Positions 9,244-17,588 of a DNA stretch of 64,000 nt are shown here, one piece after another. Source of the stretch: Parapedobacter composti. Lineage in GTDB: Bacteria > Bacteroidota > Bacteroidia > Sphingobacteriales > Sphingobacteriaceae. Both the position numbers and the translations under genes were made by a program. Every line of letters begins with the position of its first letter. Position 1 is the stretch's first letter. The stretch covers positions 62,001-126,000 of the forward strand of contig NZ_FOLL01000010.1 of NCBI RefSeq assembly GCF_900112315.1, written 5' to 3'. The notes under the pieces are model-generated. The model saw nothing but the letters and a program-made list of their open reading frames with translations, did not search any database and was not told where the DNA came from.

Positions 9244-10233
9244 ATGAAACGACTACATCTTTTTTTAATATGGGCATGTGGCTTGGTGATCTCATGCTCA
9301 GACACGGAACATTTTGATGTTGTGGGTGACCCGATGAACCGAGCGTACATCAACACCGGGGTATGGAGCCCCATCAACGCACCGAGGAATCAATATCAAT
9401 TTGAGGTGGTTCATACACCAGCGGGCTCGTTGGGACAAGTATCGGCTAAGTTTGTCGTTCACGCGACCAAGCCCGTCTCTGGAGCGGTAACCGCCGGATT
9501 GGTGTTGGACAATGCAGTAGCAGAGGCTTACAATACCCAATATAACACCGAATACCACGCTTTTCCTGAAGGCGTGCTTTCGCTGGAAAATACATCGCCG
9601 GCATTTGGGAAAGATCGCTTCCACACTGACTCGGTTGTCATTGCCATTTCGCCTGAAAAGCTCGTCTTGCTCACCGAACCGGGATATGTGGCTGCAGTGC
9701 GTCTGAACAGTGTTTCGGACCCTAAAATGGCCATCAATGAAGAACACCGGACGGTCTATGTTGTGGTACGTACTTCAACGAGCAACATCAAACCACTTGT
9801 AGGCCCGGATAAACTGACTGGTACACTGATAACCGATTACTCGGGATGGACAGCTTCATCTACCCACGCGACAACGGGTGGGCAACCTCAGAATATTTTC
9901 AGTAGCTCCACCAGTTCGTTCTGGGGCCTATCAGGCAATCCAGCAACGATTACGATAGATATGGGCAGCCAACAGTTGGTGGAGGGATTACGGCTGTTTG
10001 CCCGCTATTCCAATTTTTCATACCGGTTTAATCGGGTAGCGGTAGAAACAAGTGTAGACGGCATCCAATTCGAAGGACAAGGAGCAGCAACTGCTAGTGA
10101 AATGGCTTTGGCGAGCAACTACCAATATATTGGTTTCTATGCGCCAGTTAACGCCCGTCACCTCCGGCTGACCCTGGAGTGGAATAGCACCTACACGCAG
10201 TTGGCCGTTTTGAATGTTTACAAAGCAGAATAG
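9244..10233 (+). CDS. DUF1735 and F5/8 type C (discoidin) domain lipoprotein
   Basis: Lipoprotein of 329 residues with lipobox VISC (Cys18). The start at 9244, 10 bp after the previous stop, supplies the signal peptide; an in-frame ATG at 9175 would lie inside the upstream gene. Residues about 40-175 repeat the DUF1735 pattern of the neighbour (VSAKFVVHATKPVSGAVTAGLVL, AEAYNTQYNTEYHAFPEG). Residues about 195-325 look like an F5/8 type C carbohydrate-binding domain (SGWTASSTHAT, TITIDMGSQQLVEGLRLF, SYRFNRVAVETSVDG, ARHLRLTLEWN). It is probably a second surface glycan-binding protein of the locus. Confidence 0.85.
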   Translation: MKRLHLFLIWACGLVISCSDTEHFDVVGDPMNRAYINTGVWSPINAPRNQYQFEVVHTPAGSLGQVSAKFVVHATKPVSGAVTAGLVLDNAVAEAYNTQYNTEYHAFPEGVLSLENTSPAFGKDRFHTDSVVIAISPEKLVLLTEPGYVAAVRLNSVSDPKMAINEEHRTVYVVVRTSTSNIKPLVGPDKLTGTLITDYSGWTASSTHATTGGQPQNIFSSSTSSFWGLSGNPATITIDMGSQQLVEGLRLFARYSNFSYRFNRVAVETSVDGIQFEGQGAATASEMALASNYQYIGFYAPVNARHLRLTLEWNSTYTQLAVLNVYKAE

Positions 10234-10276
10234 GAAACCCTGTAAATTACAGTATAGCGCCGAAACAATTCATCCC

Positions 10277-12679
10277 ATGCTACACAACCCCTTTCAGTTC
10301 CTTCCGAACCGATCCATCATCCCGTTACTGTTGATGGTGTCCTTTGTCGGTTACCTTATGGCCTTTATGAGCCATGCTTATGCCCAAGGAACGGCCCTCC
10401 CAGCCTATCGTGACTCCCAACAAACTATACCAACGCGTGTAAAAGATCTGTTGAAGCGGATGACACCGGCTGAAAAAGTTGGCCAACTGCTGTGCCCTAT
10501 GGGGTGGGAGATGTATGACAAGCAAGGGACAACCGTTACGGTATCTGACACGTTCAAGACGCTGATCGACCACCGGCACATCGGGATGTTCTGGGCTGTA
10601 TACCGCGCCGATCCATGGACGAAAAAGACACTCGAAACCGGGTTGAACCCACGGATGGCCGCCGAAGCGGGCAATGCCATGCAACGTTATGTAATGACCC
10701 ATAGCCGACTGGGCATACCACTATTTATTGCAGAAGAGATGCCTCATGGTCATATGGCCATCGGCACCACGGTATTCCCTACGGGCATTGGCCTAGCCGC
10801 AACATGGAATCCGGCTTTGGTAGAAAAAGTGGCAGCGGCTGCAGCCAAAGAGGTACGATTGCAGGGCGGCCATATTGGTTATGGCCCCGTATTGGATCTG
10901 GCCCGAGACCCCCGCTGGTCACGCGTAGAAGAAGGTTTTGGTGAAGACCCCGTGTTAAGTGCTGCGATGGGTGCGGCCTTTGTGCGCGGCACCGGAGCCG
11001 GGAAGCTTGATAAGGCAGGCGCAGTGATAACCACATTGAAACATTTTGCGGCCTATGGCGTACCAGAAGGGGCCCACAACGGGCGACCCGCGTTAATTGG
11101 CGAACGCTCCCTCCGAGAGGCTTTCTTGCCCCCTTTTAAAGCTGCAATAGACGCTGGTGCGTTGTCAGTAATGACCAGCTATAACTCCATTGATGGCATA
11201 CCTTGTACTGCCAACTCATTGTTGTTGAAAGACATCCTGCGCGATGAATGGGGGTTCAAGGGATTTGTGGTTTCCGATCTGTTTAGCATTGACGGCCTCG
11301 CAGATTCGCACCGTATTACTAAAGACCTGAAAGAAAGTGCAGTTAAAGCCCTAAATGCCGGCGTAGACGTAGACCTGGGAAGTAACGCTTACCAAACCCT
11401 GCTCCGTTCGCTGGAAGCGGGCGGAGCATTGGCCGCAGCTATCGATACGGCCGTAAGCCGCGTGTTGCGCCTGAAATTTGCGATGGGGTTGTTTGAAAAC
11501 CCCTACGTCGATCCTGAACAAGCGGCCCACACTGTACGCAATGATACACATGTGGCGCTCGCCCGTGAAGCTGCACGCCAATCAGTGGTCTTACTGGAAA
11601 ACAAAAACAATATCCTCCCCCTCAGCAAGCAGCTGAATCGCATATCGGTAATCGGCCCAAACGCCCATACACCATACAATCAGTTGGGAGACTACACCGC
11701 ACCGCAAGACGAGAGCCATATCATAACCGTATTGGAAGGAATCAGGGATAAAGTTCCGGAAGCCAGGGTCAGCTATGTTAAGGGCTGTGCCATCCGAGAC
11801 ACCTCCGACCTGACTATCAATGAAGCCGTAGCATCCGCTCGTCAAGCTGACGTAGCTATCGTAGTGCTGGGCGGGTCCAGCGCCCGCGATTTTAAAACCG
11901 AATATCTGGAAACTGGCGCCGCATCTACCAAGCATACAGCCGTAAATGATATTGAAAATGGTGAAGGCTTTGATCGCGCTACACTGGAACCTTTAGGCAA
12001 GCAGCTGGAATTGCTCCAAGCGGTAGTGAAGACGGGTACCCCTACCGTGGTATTATACATCCAAGGGCGTCCGTTGAACATGAATTGGGCTGCAGCAAAT
12101 GCCGGTGCATTACTCACAGCGTGGTATCCTGGCGAACAAGGCGGCAGTGCTATCGCAGATGTATTGTTCGGCGACTACAATCCTTCCGGCCGGTTACCCA
12201 TCTCGATACCCCGCCATGTGGGACAGCTTCCCGTATATTACAACCAGCAGCACCCGGCTGCTCACGATTATGTAGACGAAAAAGCAGCACCGCTATATCC
12301 TTTTGGATATGGTCAAAGTTATAGTACTTTTGTTTATGACAGCTTAGTCATCGGCCGGTTAAGCGAAAAATCGGTTCGGATAACCTGCCAGGTGAGCAAC
12401 GAAAGCGAGATAGCTGGTGACGAGGTGATCCAATTATACCTGCACGACCATCAGGCTGCTGTGGTTCAACCGATAAAACAGCTTAAGCAGTTTCAGCGTA
12501 TCCACCTTCGCCCGGGGGAAAGCAAATCTGTTACATTCGTCTTGACGGAACAGGATTTAACGATTATCGACAGAGACATGAACGAAGTGACGGAACCAGG
12601 CGAATTTACAGTGATGGTTGGCGTTTCGTCCGCGGACATCCGGCTCCATGAGGTGGTTTATTACCCGTTTCTGCCTTAG
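10277..12679 (+). CDS. Glycoside hydrolase family 3 (beta-glucosidase/beta-xylosidase type)
   Basis: Periplasmic GH3 enzyme of about 800 residues that removes terminal beta-linked sugars from imported oligosaccharide. Start at 10277 gives a signal peptide ending near SHAYAQG; the frame is open from 10214 but that part overlaps the previous gene. The N-terminal TIM barrel carries the family blocks GHIGYGPVLDLARDPRWSR, EEGFGEDP, TLKHFAAYG and the nucleophile motif GFVVSDLFSIDG (Asp near residue 334). The alpha/beta sandwich (about 450-640) and a C-terminal fibronectin III-like domain (about 690-800, NESEIAGDEVIQLYL, PGESKSVTF) complete the three-domain plan. Specificity cannot be read from sequence. 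Last gene of the glycan locus. Confidence 0.95.
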   Translation: MLHNPFQFLPNRSIIPLLLMVSFVGYLMAFMSHAYAQGTALPAYRDSQQTIPTRVKDLLKRMTPAEKVGQLLCPMGWEMYDKQGTTVTVSDTFKTLIDHRHIGMFWAVYRADPWTKKTLETGLNPRMAAEAGNAMQRYVMTHSRLGIPLFIAEEMPHGHMAIGTTVFPTGIGLAATWNPALVEKVAAAAAKEVRLQGGHIGYGPVLDLARDPRWSRVEEGFGEDPVLSAAMGAAFVRGTGAGKLDKAGAVITTLKHFAAYGVPEGAHNGRPALIGERSLREAFLPPFKAAIDAGALSVMTSYNSIDGIPCTANSLLLKDILRDEWGFKGFVVSDLFSIDGLADSHRITKDLKESAVKALNAGVDVDLGSNAYQTLLRSLEAGGALAAAIDTAVSRVLRLKFAMGLFENPYVDPEQAAHTVRNDTHVALAREAARQSVVLLENKNNILPLSKQLNRISVIGPNAHTPYNQLGDYTAPQDESHIITVLEGIRDKVPEARVSYVKGCAIRDTSDLTINEAVASARQADVAIVVLGGSSARDFKTEYLETGAASTKHTAVNDIENGEGFDRATLEPLGKQLELLQAVVKTGTPTVVLYIQGRPLNMNWAAANAGALLTAWYPGEQGGSAIADVLFGDYNPSGRLPISIPRHVGQLPVYYNQQHPAAHDYVDEKAAPLYPFGYGQSYSTFVYDSLVIGRLSEKSVRITCQVSNESEIAGDEVIQLYLHDHQAAVVQPIKQLKQFQRIHLRPGESKSVTFVLTEQDLTIIDRDMNEVTEPGEFTVMVGVSSADIRLHEVVYYPFLP

Positions 12680-12783
12680 CCACCTTTCAACGGTTTAAAC
12701 ACACCTTCTGTTAGCCTTCATTACGCCACGATACATATACGCAGACTTTGCCAACTTGCCCTCGATTTGCAAACATGAACCCG

Positions 12784-12791
12784 TATCTTTG
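12784..12791 (+). promoter_or_regulatory. Promoter -7 element, response regulator operon
   Basis: TATCTTTG matches the Bacteroidota -7 consensus TAnnTTTG and ends 5 nt before the ATG of the response regulator, so the transcript should be leaderless or nearly so. TTTG at 12766-12769 lies only 14 nt upstream, shorter than the usual -33 spacing. Confidence 0.6.
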
Positions 12792-12796
12792 GCGGC

Positions 12797-13477
12797 ATGA
12801 ACATCTTACTGGTAGAAGATGACAGCCGCATCAGCGATTTCGTTATAAAAGGGCTGGAAGAGGCGGGGCATGCCGTGGCGCTGGCCCCAACAGCCGAATC
12901 TGCCAGGGAGCAGCTACAGGAACATGTCTGGGATCTTATTCTGATGGACATCATGCTGCCCGGCATAGACGGTGTGCAGCTGACCAAATTGATCCGCCGC
13001 CGCCACAACCAGACCCCCATCTTGGTACTGAGCGCGTTGGACGGCCCGGATGACAAAGTGTATGCCTTGGATAGCGGCGCCGATGACTACCTGGTGAAAC
13101 CGTTCCATTTCAAAGAGCTGCTCTCGCGCATCAACGCGCTGGTGCGCCGCGCCAACCTGGCGCACCGTGGCGAAAGCCAGCAATATACCAGCGGCCCGTT
13201 GCAGGTGAATGCTGCCGAACATACGGTAAGCGTGCACGGCGAACAGGTAGACCTCTCGCCTAAAGAGTACAAACTGCTGTGCTACCTGCTGGAACACCAC
13301 GGACGCGTGGTGTCTCGCACGCAACTGTTAAACGCTGTTTGGGGTATTAACTTTGACAACAGCACGAATGTGGTAGACGTATATATCTCTTATTTGCGGG
13401 CCAAAATCGAAAAGCAAGGAACAAAATTTATCCACACGGTAAAAGGGGCGGGCTACCTGTGGAAGGCACCCCAATAA
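12797..13477 (+). CDS. OmpR-family response regulator (CusR-like)
   Basis: DNA-binding response regulator of 226 residues: receiver domain 1-115 with acidic pair Glu7/Asp8-Asp9, phosphoacceptor Asp51 (LILMDIMLPGIDG), conserved Thr/Ser and Lys (DYLVKPFHFKELL near 95-107), then an OmpR winged helix (about 130-225, VDLSPKEYKLLCYLLEHHGRVVSR and VVDVYISYLRAKIE). The cognate kinase starts 11 bp later and a metal-type RND efflux system follows, so it probably controls that operon in response to metal, as CusR does. The regulon is inference. Confidence 0.93.
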   Translation: MNILLVEDDSRISDFVIKGLEEAGHAVALAPTAESAREQLQEHVWDLILMDIMLPGIDGVQLTKLIRRRHNQTPILVLSALDGPDDKVYALDSGADDYLVKPFHFKELLSRINALVRRANLAHRGESQQYTSGPLQVNAAEHTVSVHGEQVDLSPKEYKLLCYLLEHHGRVVSRTQLLNAVWGINFDNSTNVVDVYISYLRAKIEKQGTKFIHTVKGAGYLWKAPQ

Positions 13478-13488
13478 ACCGTTAACGC

Positions 13489-14847
13489 ATGTCTATCCGC
13501 AACCGACTGATGCTGATTGCCTCCCTCACATTCGGGGTGGTGTTTACCGTGGCGGCTTTGGTGGTCTACTACAGCTTCCACGTGACGTCGGAACGCATCA
13601 TTTTCAGCGAACTCCAGAAGACGGCATTGCTCTCAGCCATGTTTTACCTGGAAGAAGACGAACTGTCGCCCCGGGAGCATGGCCGCATACGCGCCGACTT
13701 TGAAAGCGAAATGCAGCAGACCGACGTAAAGGTATACGACGAAGAGAACCGCCTCCGCTACGGCAACGGGCAACTGCGGGAACAGGCAACACCTGCCATA
13801 CTGCAACGCATCCGTGAAGAAGGCCGTGTGCGGTTCAAAACTGCTGGCTATTATTGTACAGGGATTTACTATCCGGATAACCAAGGCGACTTCGTGGTGG
13901 TGGTGACCACCAGCAATACGTTCTTTACGTCGCAAAGCAACCGGTTGCTGTTGATGATGGTGGCCGCGCTGGCCATCGGTTTGGTTATCATTTTTCTGCT
14001 TAGCTACTGGCTTTCGCGCATTGCCTACCGCCCCATAGCGTCAGTCATCCACCAGGTAACCCAGCTACAGGCCGATAACCTGGATACGGCCTTGGTACTG
14101 CCGAAGGCGAAAGACGAATTATACGACCTCGTCAACACCTTCAATGGGCTGTTATCCCGGCTTTCGGAAACCTTTACCATCCAAAAAAACTTTGTCAACT
14201 ACGTTTCCCATGAGTTTAAGACGCCCCTGGCGGCCATTACCGGTAACCTTGAAGTGTTCGGCCAGAAAGACCGGACGGCCGGCGAATACCGCGAGGTAAG
14301 CCAGACGGTGCTACGCCGGGTTGCCGAGCTGGAGCGCATCCTCAACAACCTGATGATGCTGGCGGGGCTTCGATCGTCTCCGGACGACCGCGGCACCTTC
14401 CGGTTGGATGAACTGCTGTGGGAAGTGTTGGAGGCCATTATTGACCGGTGGCCGGATGCCAAGGCGCTGATGGAGGTATCTGTTTCCGTTGTGCAGCCTG
14501 AACAGCTACTGGTAAGGGGAAACGGCAACCAATTGAAAATGGCGCTGTATAACCTGGTGGATAACGCGGTGAAATATGCCGATGGCAATCCGGTTGCTGT
14601 CAATCTGGCCCATGAAAATGATTCGCTCCGGCTTACCATACAGGATAACGGTTACGGCATATCTGCCGATGAACTGCAACGCGTGCATCAACCGTTTTAC
14701 CGGGGCAGTAATGTGGGCAGCACCAAAGGCAGCGGCATTGGCCTCTCGTTGGCTGTACTCATCTGCAAACAGAATGACGTGGCGTTCGCACTGGCGTCTG
14801 AACCCGGTAAAGGGACCACAGCTACACTTCACTTTAGGCAACTTTAA
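13489..14847 (+). CDS. Sensor histidine kinase (CusS-like)
   Basis: Membrane sensor kinase of 452 residues and partner of the preceding regulator. Two membrane segments (about 7-29 and 155-178) flank a periplasmic sensing domain of about 125 residues; HAMP follows (about 180-230), then HisKA with phosphoacceptor His241 (NYVSHEFKTPLAAITG) and an HATPase domain (LVDNAVKYA, DNGYGISADEL, KGSGIGLSLAV). All catalytic boxes are intact. I see no His/Met/Cys-rich metal-binding run in the sensor domain, so metal sensing rests on the efflux genes downstream. Confidence 0.93.
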   Translation: MSIRNRLMLIASLTFGVVFTVAALVVYYSFHVTSERIIFSELQKTALLSAMFYLEEDELSPREHGRIRADFESEMQQTDVKVYDEENRLRYGNGQLREQATPAILQRIREEGRVRFKTAGYYCTGIYYPDNQGDFVVVVTTSNTFFTSQSNRLLLMMVAALAIGLVIIFLLSYWLSRIAYRPIASVIHQVTQLQADNLDTALVLPKAKDELYDLVNTFNGLLSRLSETFTIQKNFVNYVSHEFKTPLAAITGNLEVFGQKDRTAGEYREVSQTVLRRVAELERILNNLMMLAGLRSSPDDRGTFRLDELLWEVLEAIIDRWPDAKALMEVSVSVVQPEQLLVRGNGNQLKMALYNLVDNAVKYADGNPVAVNLAHENDSLRLTIQDNGYGISADELQRVHQPFYRGSNVGSTKGSGIGLSLAVLICKQNDVAFALASEPGKGTTATLHFRQL

Positions 14848-14880
14848 CCCGGCTCTAAGGTACCTCTAATGTTGCGGCGC

Positions 14881-14888
14881 TACCTTTG
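14881..14888 (+). promoter_or_regulatory. Possible -7 element before tatA
   Basis: TACCTTTG matches TAnnTTTG and ends 10 nt before the tatA ATG. It could allow tatA and the efflux genes to be transcribed apart from the two-component genes. No clear TTTG -33 partner is present at 19-21 nt. Confidence 0.4.
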
Positions 14889-14898
14889 CCGCATCGGA

Positions 14899-15126
14899 AT
14901 GGAAATAATCTACACAACATCGGTCATGCTGGGTGTCTTTGGCATCGGCGGACAAGAACTACTCCTGATCATCGTGGCCTGCCTGCTGTTGTTCGGCGGC
15001 AAGAAAATCCCCGAACTGATGCGCGGGCTGGGCCGCGGTGTGCGTGAATTCAAACGCGGGCAGGAGGAAGCTCCAACAGCGGAGTCGGATAACGGGAATG
15101 AGGAAAAGCTGAAACAGAACGTATGA
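14899..15126 (+). CDS. tatA: Twin-arginine translocase subunit TatA/TatE
   Basis: Small TatA-type protein of 75 residues from the ATG at 14899: short N-terminus, one membrane helix (about 12-30, [19 protein letters not shown]), the hinge FGGKKIPEL, an amphipathic helix ([14 protein letters not shown]) and a charged tail. An in-frame ATG at 14869 would add ten residues before the helix. Its stop overlaps the start of the next gene by ATGA, so it is translationally coupled to a metal-efflux outer membrane protein. No tatC lies in the window. TatA identity is secure; why it sits here is unknown (see findings). Confidence 0.9.
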   Translation: MEIIYTTSVMLGVFGIGGQELLLIIVACLLLFGGKKIPELMRGLGRGVREFKRGQEEAPTAESDNGNEEKLKQNV

Positions 15127-16415
15127 GAGGTTGGTGTCTTTATTGGATGATTGGGTTGCTGAGCTGTGTGACCGCCGCGGGGGCACAGCCGACGGTGGAT
15201 ACGGTGCACGTGACCCATGAAGAGGCAGAAACTATTTTCCTGCAGCGCAACCTGCGGCTGCTGGCTGCCAAATTGGAAATTGATGAGGCGAAAGCACAGG
15301 TGATACAGGCCAAGCTATGGCCTAACCCCACACTGGCTATCGATGAGGTAAATCTGTGGTCAAATCATGGCGCTGAAGCGCTTGGCCGTCTATCCGGTTC
15401 GTGGGGAAACCACGCCCAGATAGCGGTAGACATTGAGCAGGTGATCCAAACCGCCGGTAAGCGGCGCAAGCTGATGGCTGCGGAGGAAGCCGGCGTGCGG
15501 GTTGCTGAACAGCAGTTTGAAGACATGCTGCGGAGCCTCAAGGTTGAGCTCCGATCGCAATTGGCTGAGCTGGACTATGCGCAGCAGCGTGAACAGACCT
15601 ACCGCCAAGTGTTGGCGCAGCTGCGTAAGCTGCTGCAAGCATATCAGCGGCAAGTGGCCTTGGGGAACGTAAGCCAAAGCGAATATATGCGCCTCAAGGC
15701 ATCGGAAGCGGCACTGAACAAGGAGATTGCGGACATCCGGCGGGAGAACCGCGAGGCGCAGCAAGCACTGAAAGTGCTGCTGGGCATTGCGCCAGCAAGT
15801 GAATTGGTACTCAGCGGCAGCCAACCCTACGGCAATAACGTGGAGATAGCAAAAACGCTTCAGGCAGTAGCTATCCTGGAATGGGCGGATGCCTATAACG
15901 CTGAACTGCAAGCACTGCGTTGGGAGGTTACCCAGGCGGAACACCAGCTGCGCTATGAGCAGGCGCAACGGACGCCGGATGTGGCTGTAAACATCGGATA
16001 TGACAGAGGCGGCAATATCATGCGCGACTTCATCGGTGTGGGGGTGTCTATGGATCTTCCGCTATTTAACCGTAATCAGGGAAACATACGGGCGGCACAG
16101 GCCGCCGTGGAAAAACACCGGCTGCTAGCCCAAGAGAAAAAGATAGCGGTAGGCAGCGCAGCCATCCAAGCGTGGAAAAGCCTACTCATGGTTATTGACC
16201 AGCGGGAGCAGTTCGGTCCGGACGACGAGGCGGAAATGGATAAACTCCTTGAAGGTTTTCACCATAGCTTCGCCGAACGGCGCGTGAGTTTACTGGAATA
16301 CCTGGATTTTCTGGAGGCTTACCTGGACACCAAAGACTACATCCTTGAAACAAACAGGGATAGCTATATCCACTATGAAAATCTGCGCTACTATGTAGGC
16401 GATCAACTTCCTTAA
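15123..16415 (+). CDS. TolC-family outer membrane efflux protein (CusC/CzcC-like)
   Basis: Outer-membrane factor of 430 residues forming the exit duct of the RND pump. A signal peptide ends near AAGAQP (residue 20-24). Two repeats of the OEP fold follow (about 30-220 and 240-425), rich in long amphipathic helices, with the family phrases [15 protein letters not shown] and [24 protein letters not shown]. Coupled by a 4-nt ATGA overlap to tatA upstream and followed 12 bp later by the adaptor gene. CzcC/CusC subgroup is inferred from the pump encoded downstream. Confidence 0.93.
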   Translation: MRGWCLYWMIGLLSCVTAAGAQPTVDTVHVTHEEAETIFLQRNLRLLAAKLEIDEAKAQVIQAKLWPNPTLAIDEVNLWSNHGAEALGRLSGSWGNHAQIAVDIEQVIQTAGKRRKLMAAEEAGVRVAEQQFEDMLRSLKVELRSQLAELDYAQQREQTYRQVLAQLRKLLQAYQRQVALGNVSQSEYMRLKASEAALNKEIADIRRENREAQQALKVLLGIAPASELVLSGSQPYGNNVEIAKTLQAVAILEWADAYNAELQALRWEVTQAEHQLRYEQAQRTPDVAVNIGYDRGGNIMRDFIGVGVSMDLPLFNRNQGNIRAAQAAVEKHRLLAQEKKIAVGSAAIQAWKSLLMVIDQREQFGPDDEAEMDKLLEGFHHSFAERRVSLLEYLDFLEAYLDTKDYILETNRDSYIHYENLRYYVGDQLP

Positions 16416-16427
16416 CGCTCTAATTTG

Positions 16428-17510
16428 ATGAATAGAACAAAACAATACTGCTGGACTTTAGTTCTGCTGGCCCTTTCTTGCGGCCAGCGCGAGCAACTGA
16501 TAGAGGAGAAGCGCGATGGCTTTTGCCTGAATGACAACCTGCGCCGGGAACTGGTGATTGACACCGCGTATGAACGCGAGGTAACCCGGCACATTGCATT
16601 GACGGGCGAGGTCTCTTACAACCCCGACAAGGTGGTTCAGTTTGTTAGCTGGGTGGAAGGCATAGCCGTGCAGACGCATTTCTCGCTCGGTGAGTACGTG
16701 AAGAAAGGCCAGGTACTGGCTACCATGAAAAGCCCTGAGCTGAACCTGCTGGCTGCTGATGCGAAACGCATTGAGGCCGAGCTGAAGGCAGCCCGACGGG
16801 ATTTGGAGCGGACGACCGGTCTACACAGCGACCACATCGCTTCGGAGATAGAGCTGGTGCAGGCGCAGTCGGCCATCGAAATGCTGGAGGCCGAGCTGGC
16901 CGGCATCCGTTCAAACCTGGCACTTTTCCACCCCAATCCGGCCCAGGGGGTTTTTGAGCTGCGATCGCCGGCAAGCGGCTATATTGTGGCCAAAAACATC
17001 AACCCCGGCATGCCCATCAACGACGGTGACAACCTCTTTACGGTATCGGGACTGGCGGACGTATGGGTAATGGCGAATGTGCATGCCACGGATATGCAGT
17101 TTGTTGAGGAAGGGCTGACCGTGGAAATCCGGACCCTCGGCTACCCGGGGGAAGTGTTCCAAGGACGCATCTCTGCCCTATCACAGGTTTTTGACAGCGA
17201 AGAACGGGTGCTTAAGGCCCGGATTGTGATTCCGAACGAGGGCAGGAAGTTAAAACCGGGTATGCCGGCCGACATCACCGTGGAGCGCCGCAGCGGAACA
17301 ACGGCCGTGGCTATTCCGGCAGATGCCGTAATCTTTGACGACAACCAGTATTTCGCCGTGGTTTATGGAGGCGACTGCGACCTGCAACTGCGGCGGCTCT
17401 CTTTGGCCGCACGTGACAACCAATGGTATTTCCTGAATGAAGGAATCAACCCGGGCGAGCGTGTGGTGTCTCGCAACCATTTATTGATCTATGAACGGAT
17501 AAAAGGATGA
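16428..17510 (+). CDS. RND efflux periplasmic adaptor (CusB/CzcB-like lipoprotein)
   Basis: Membrane-fusion adaptor of 360 residues linking the RND pump to the TolC-type duct. The ATG at 16428 gives a short signal with lipobox LALSC (Cys18), so it is anchored as a lipoprotein. It contains a lipoyl/barrel-sandwich half (VQFVSWVEGIAVQTHFSLGEYVKKGQVLATMKSPEL), a helical hairpin (about 100-150), the second half (FELRSPASGYIVAKNINPGM), a beta-barrel (VWVMANVHATDMQFV) and a C-terminal membrane-proximal domain. No long His-rich metal-binding N-terminus is seen. Complete. Confidence 0.93.
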   Translation: MNRTKQYCWTLVLLALSCGQREQLIEEKRDGFCLNDNLRRELVIDTAYEREVTRHIALTGEVSYNPDKVVQFVSWVEGIAVQTHFSLGEYVKKGQVLATMKSPELNLLAADAKRIEAELKAARRDLERTTGLHSDHIASEIELVQAQSAIEMLEAELAGIRSNLALFHPNPAQGVFELRSPASGYIVAKNINPGMPINDGDNLFTVSGLADVWVMANVHATDMQFVEEGLTVEIRTLGYPGEVFQGRISALSQVFDSEERVLKARIVIPNEGRKLKPGMPADITVERRSGTTAVAIPADAVIFDDNQYFAVVYGGDCDLQLRRLSLAARDNQWYFLNEGINPGERVVSRNHLLIYERIKG

Positions 17511-17588
17511 GGCCTGCCCCACCGTTATCCGCTTGAAAAGGGGTTAAAGCGCAAGTTCGATGAAGCCATCAAAATCAATTAGTCTCGC

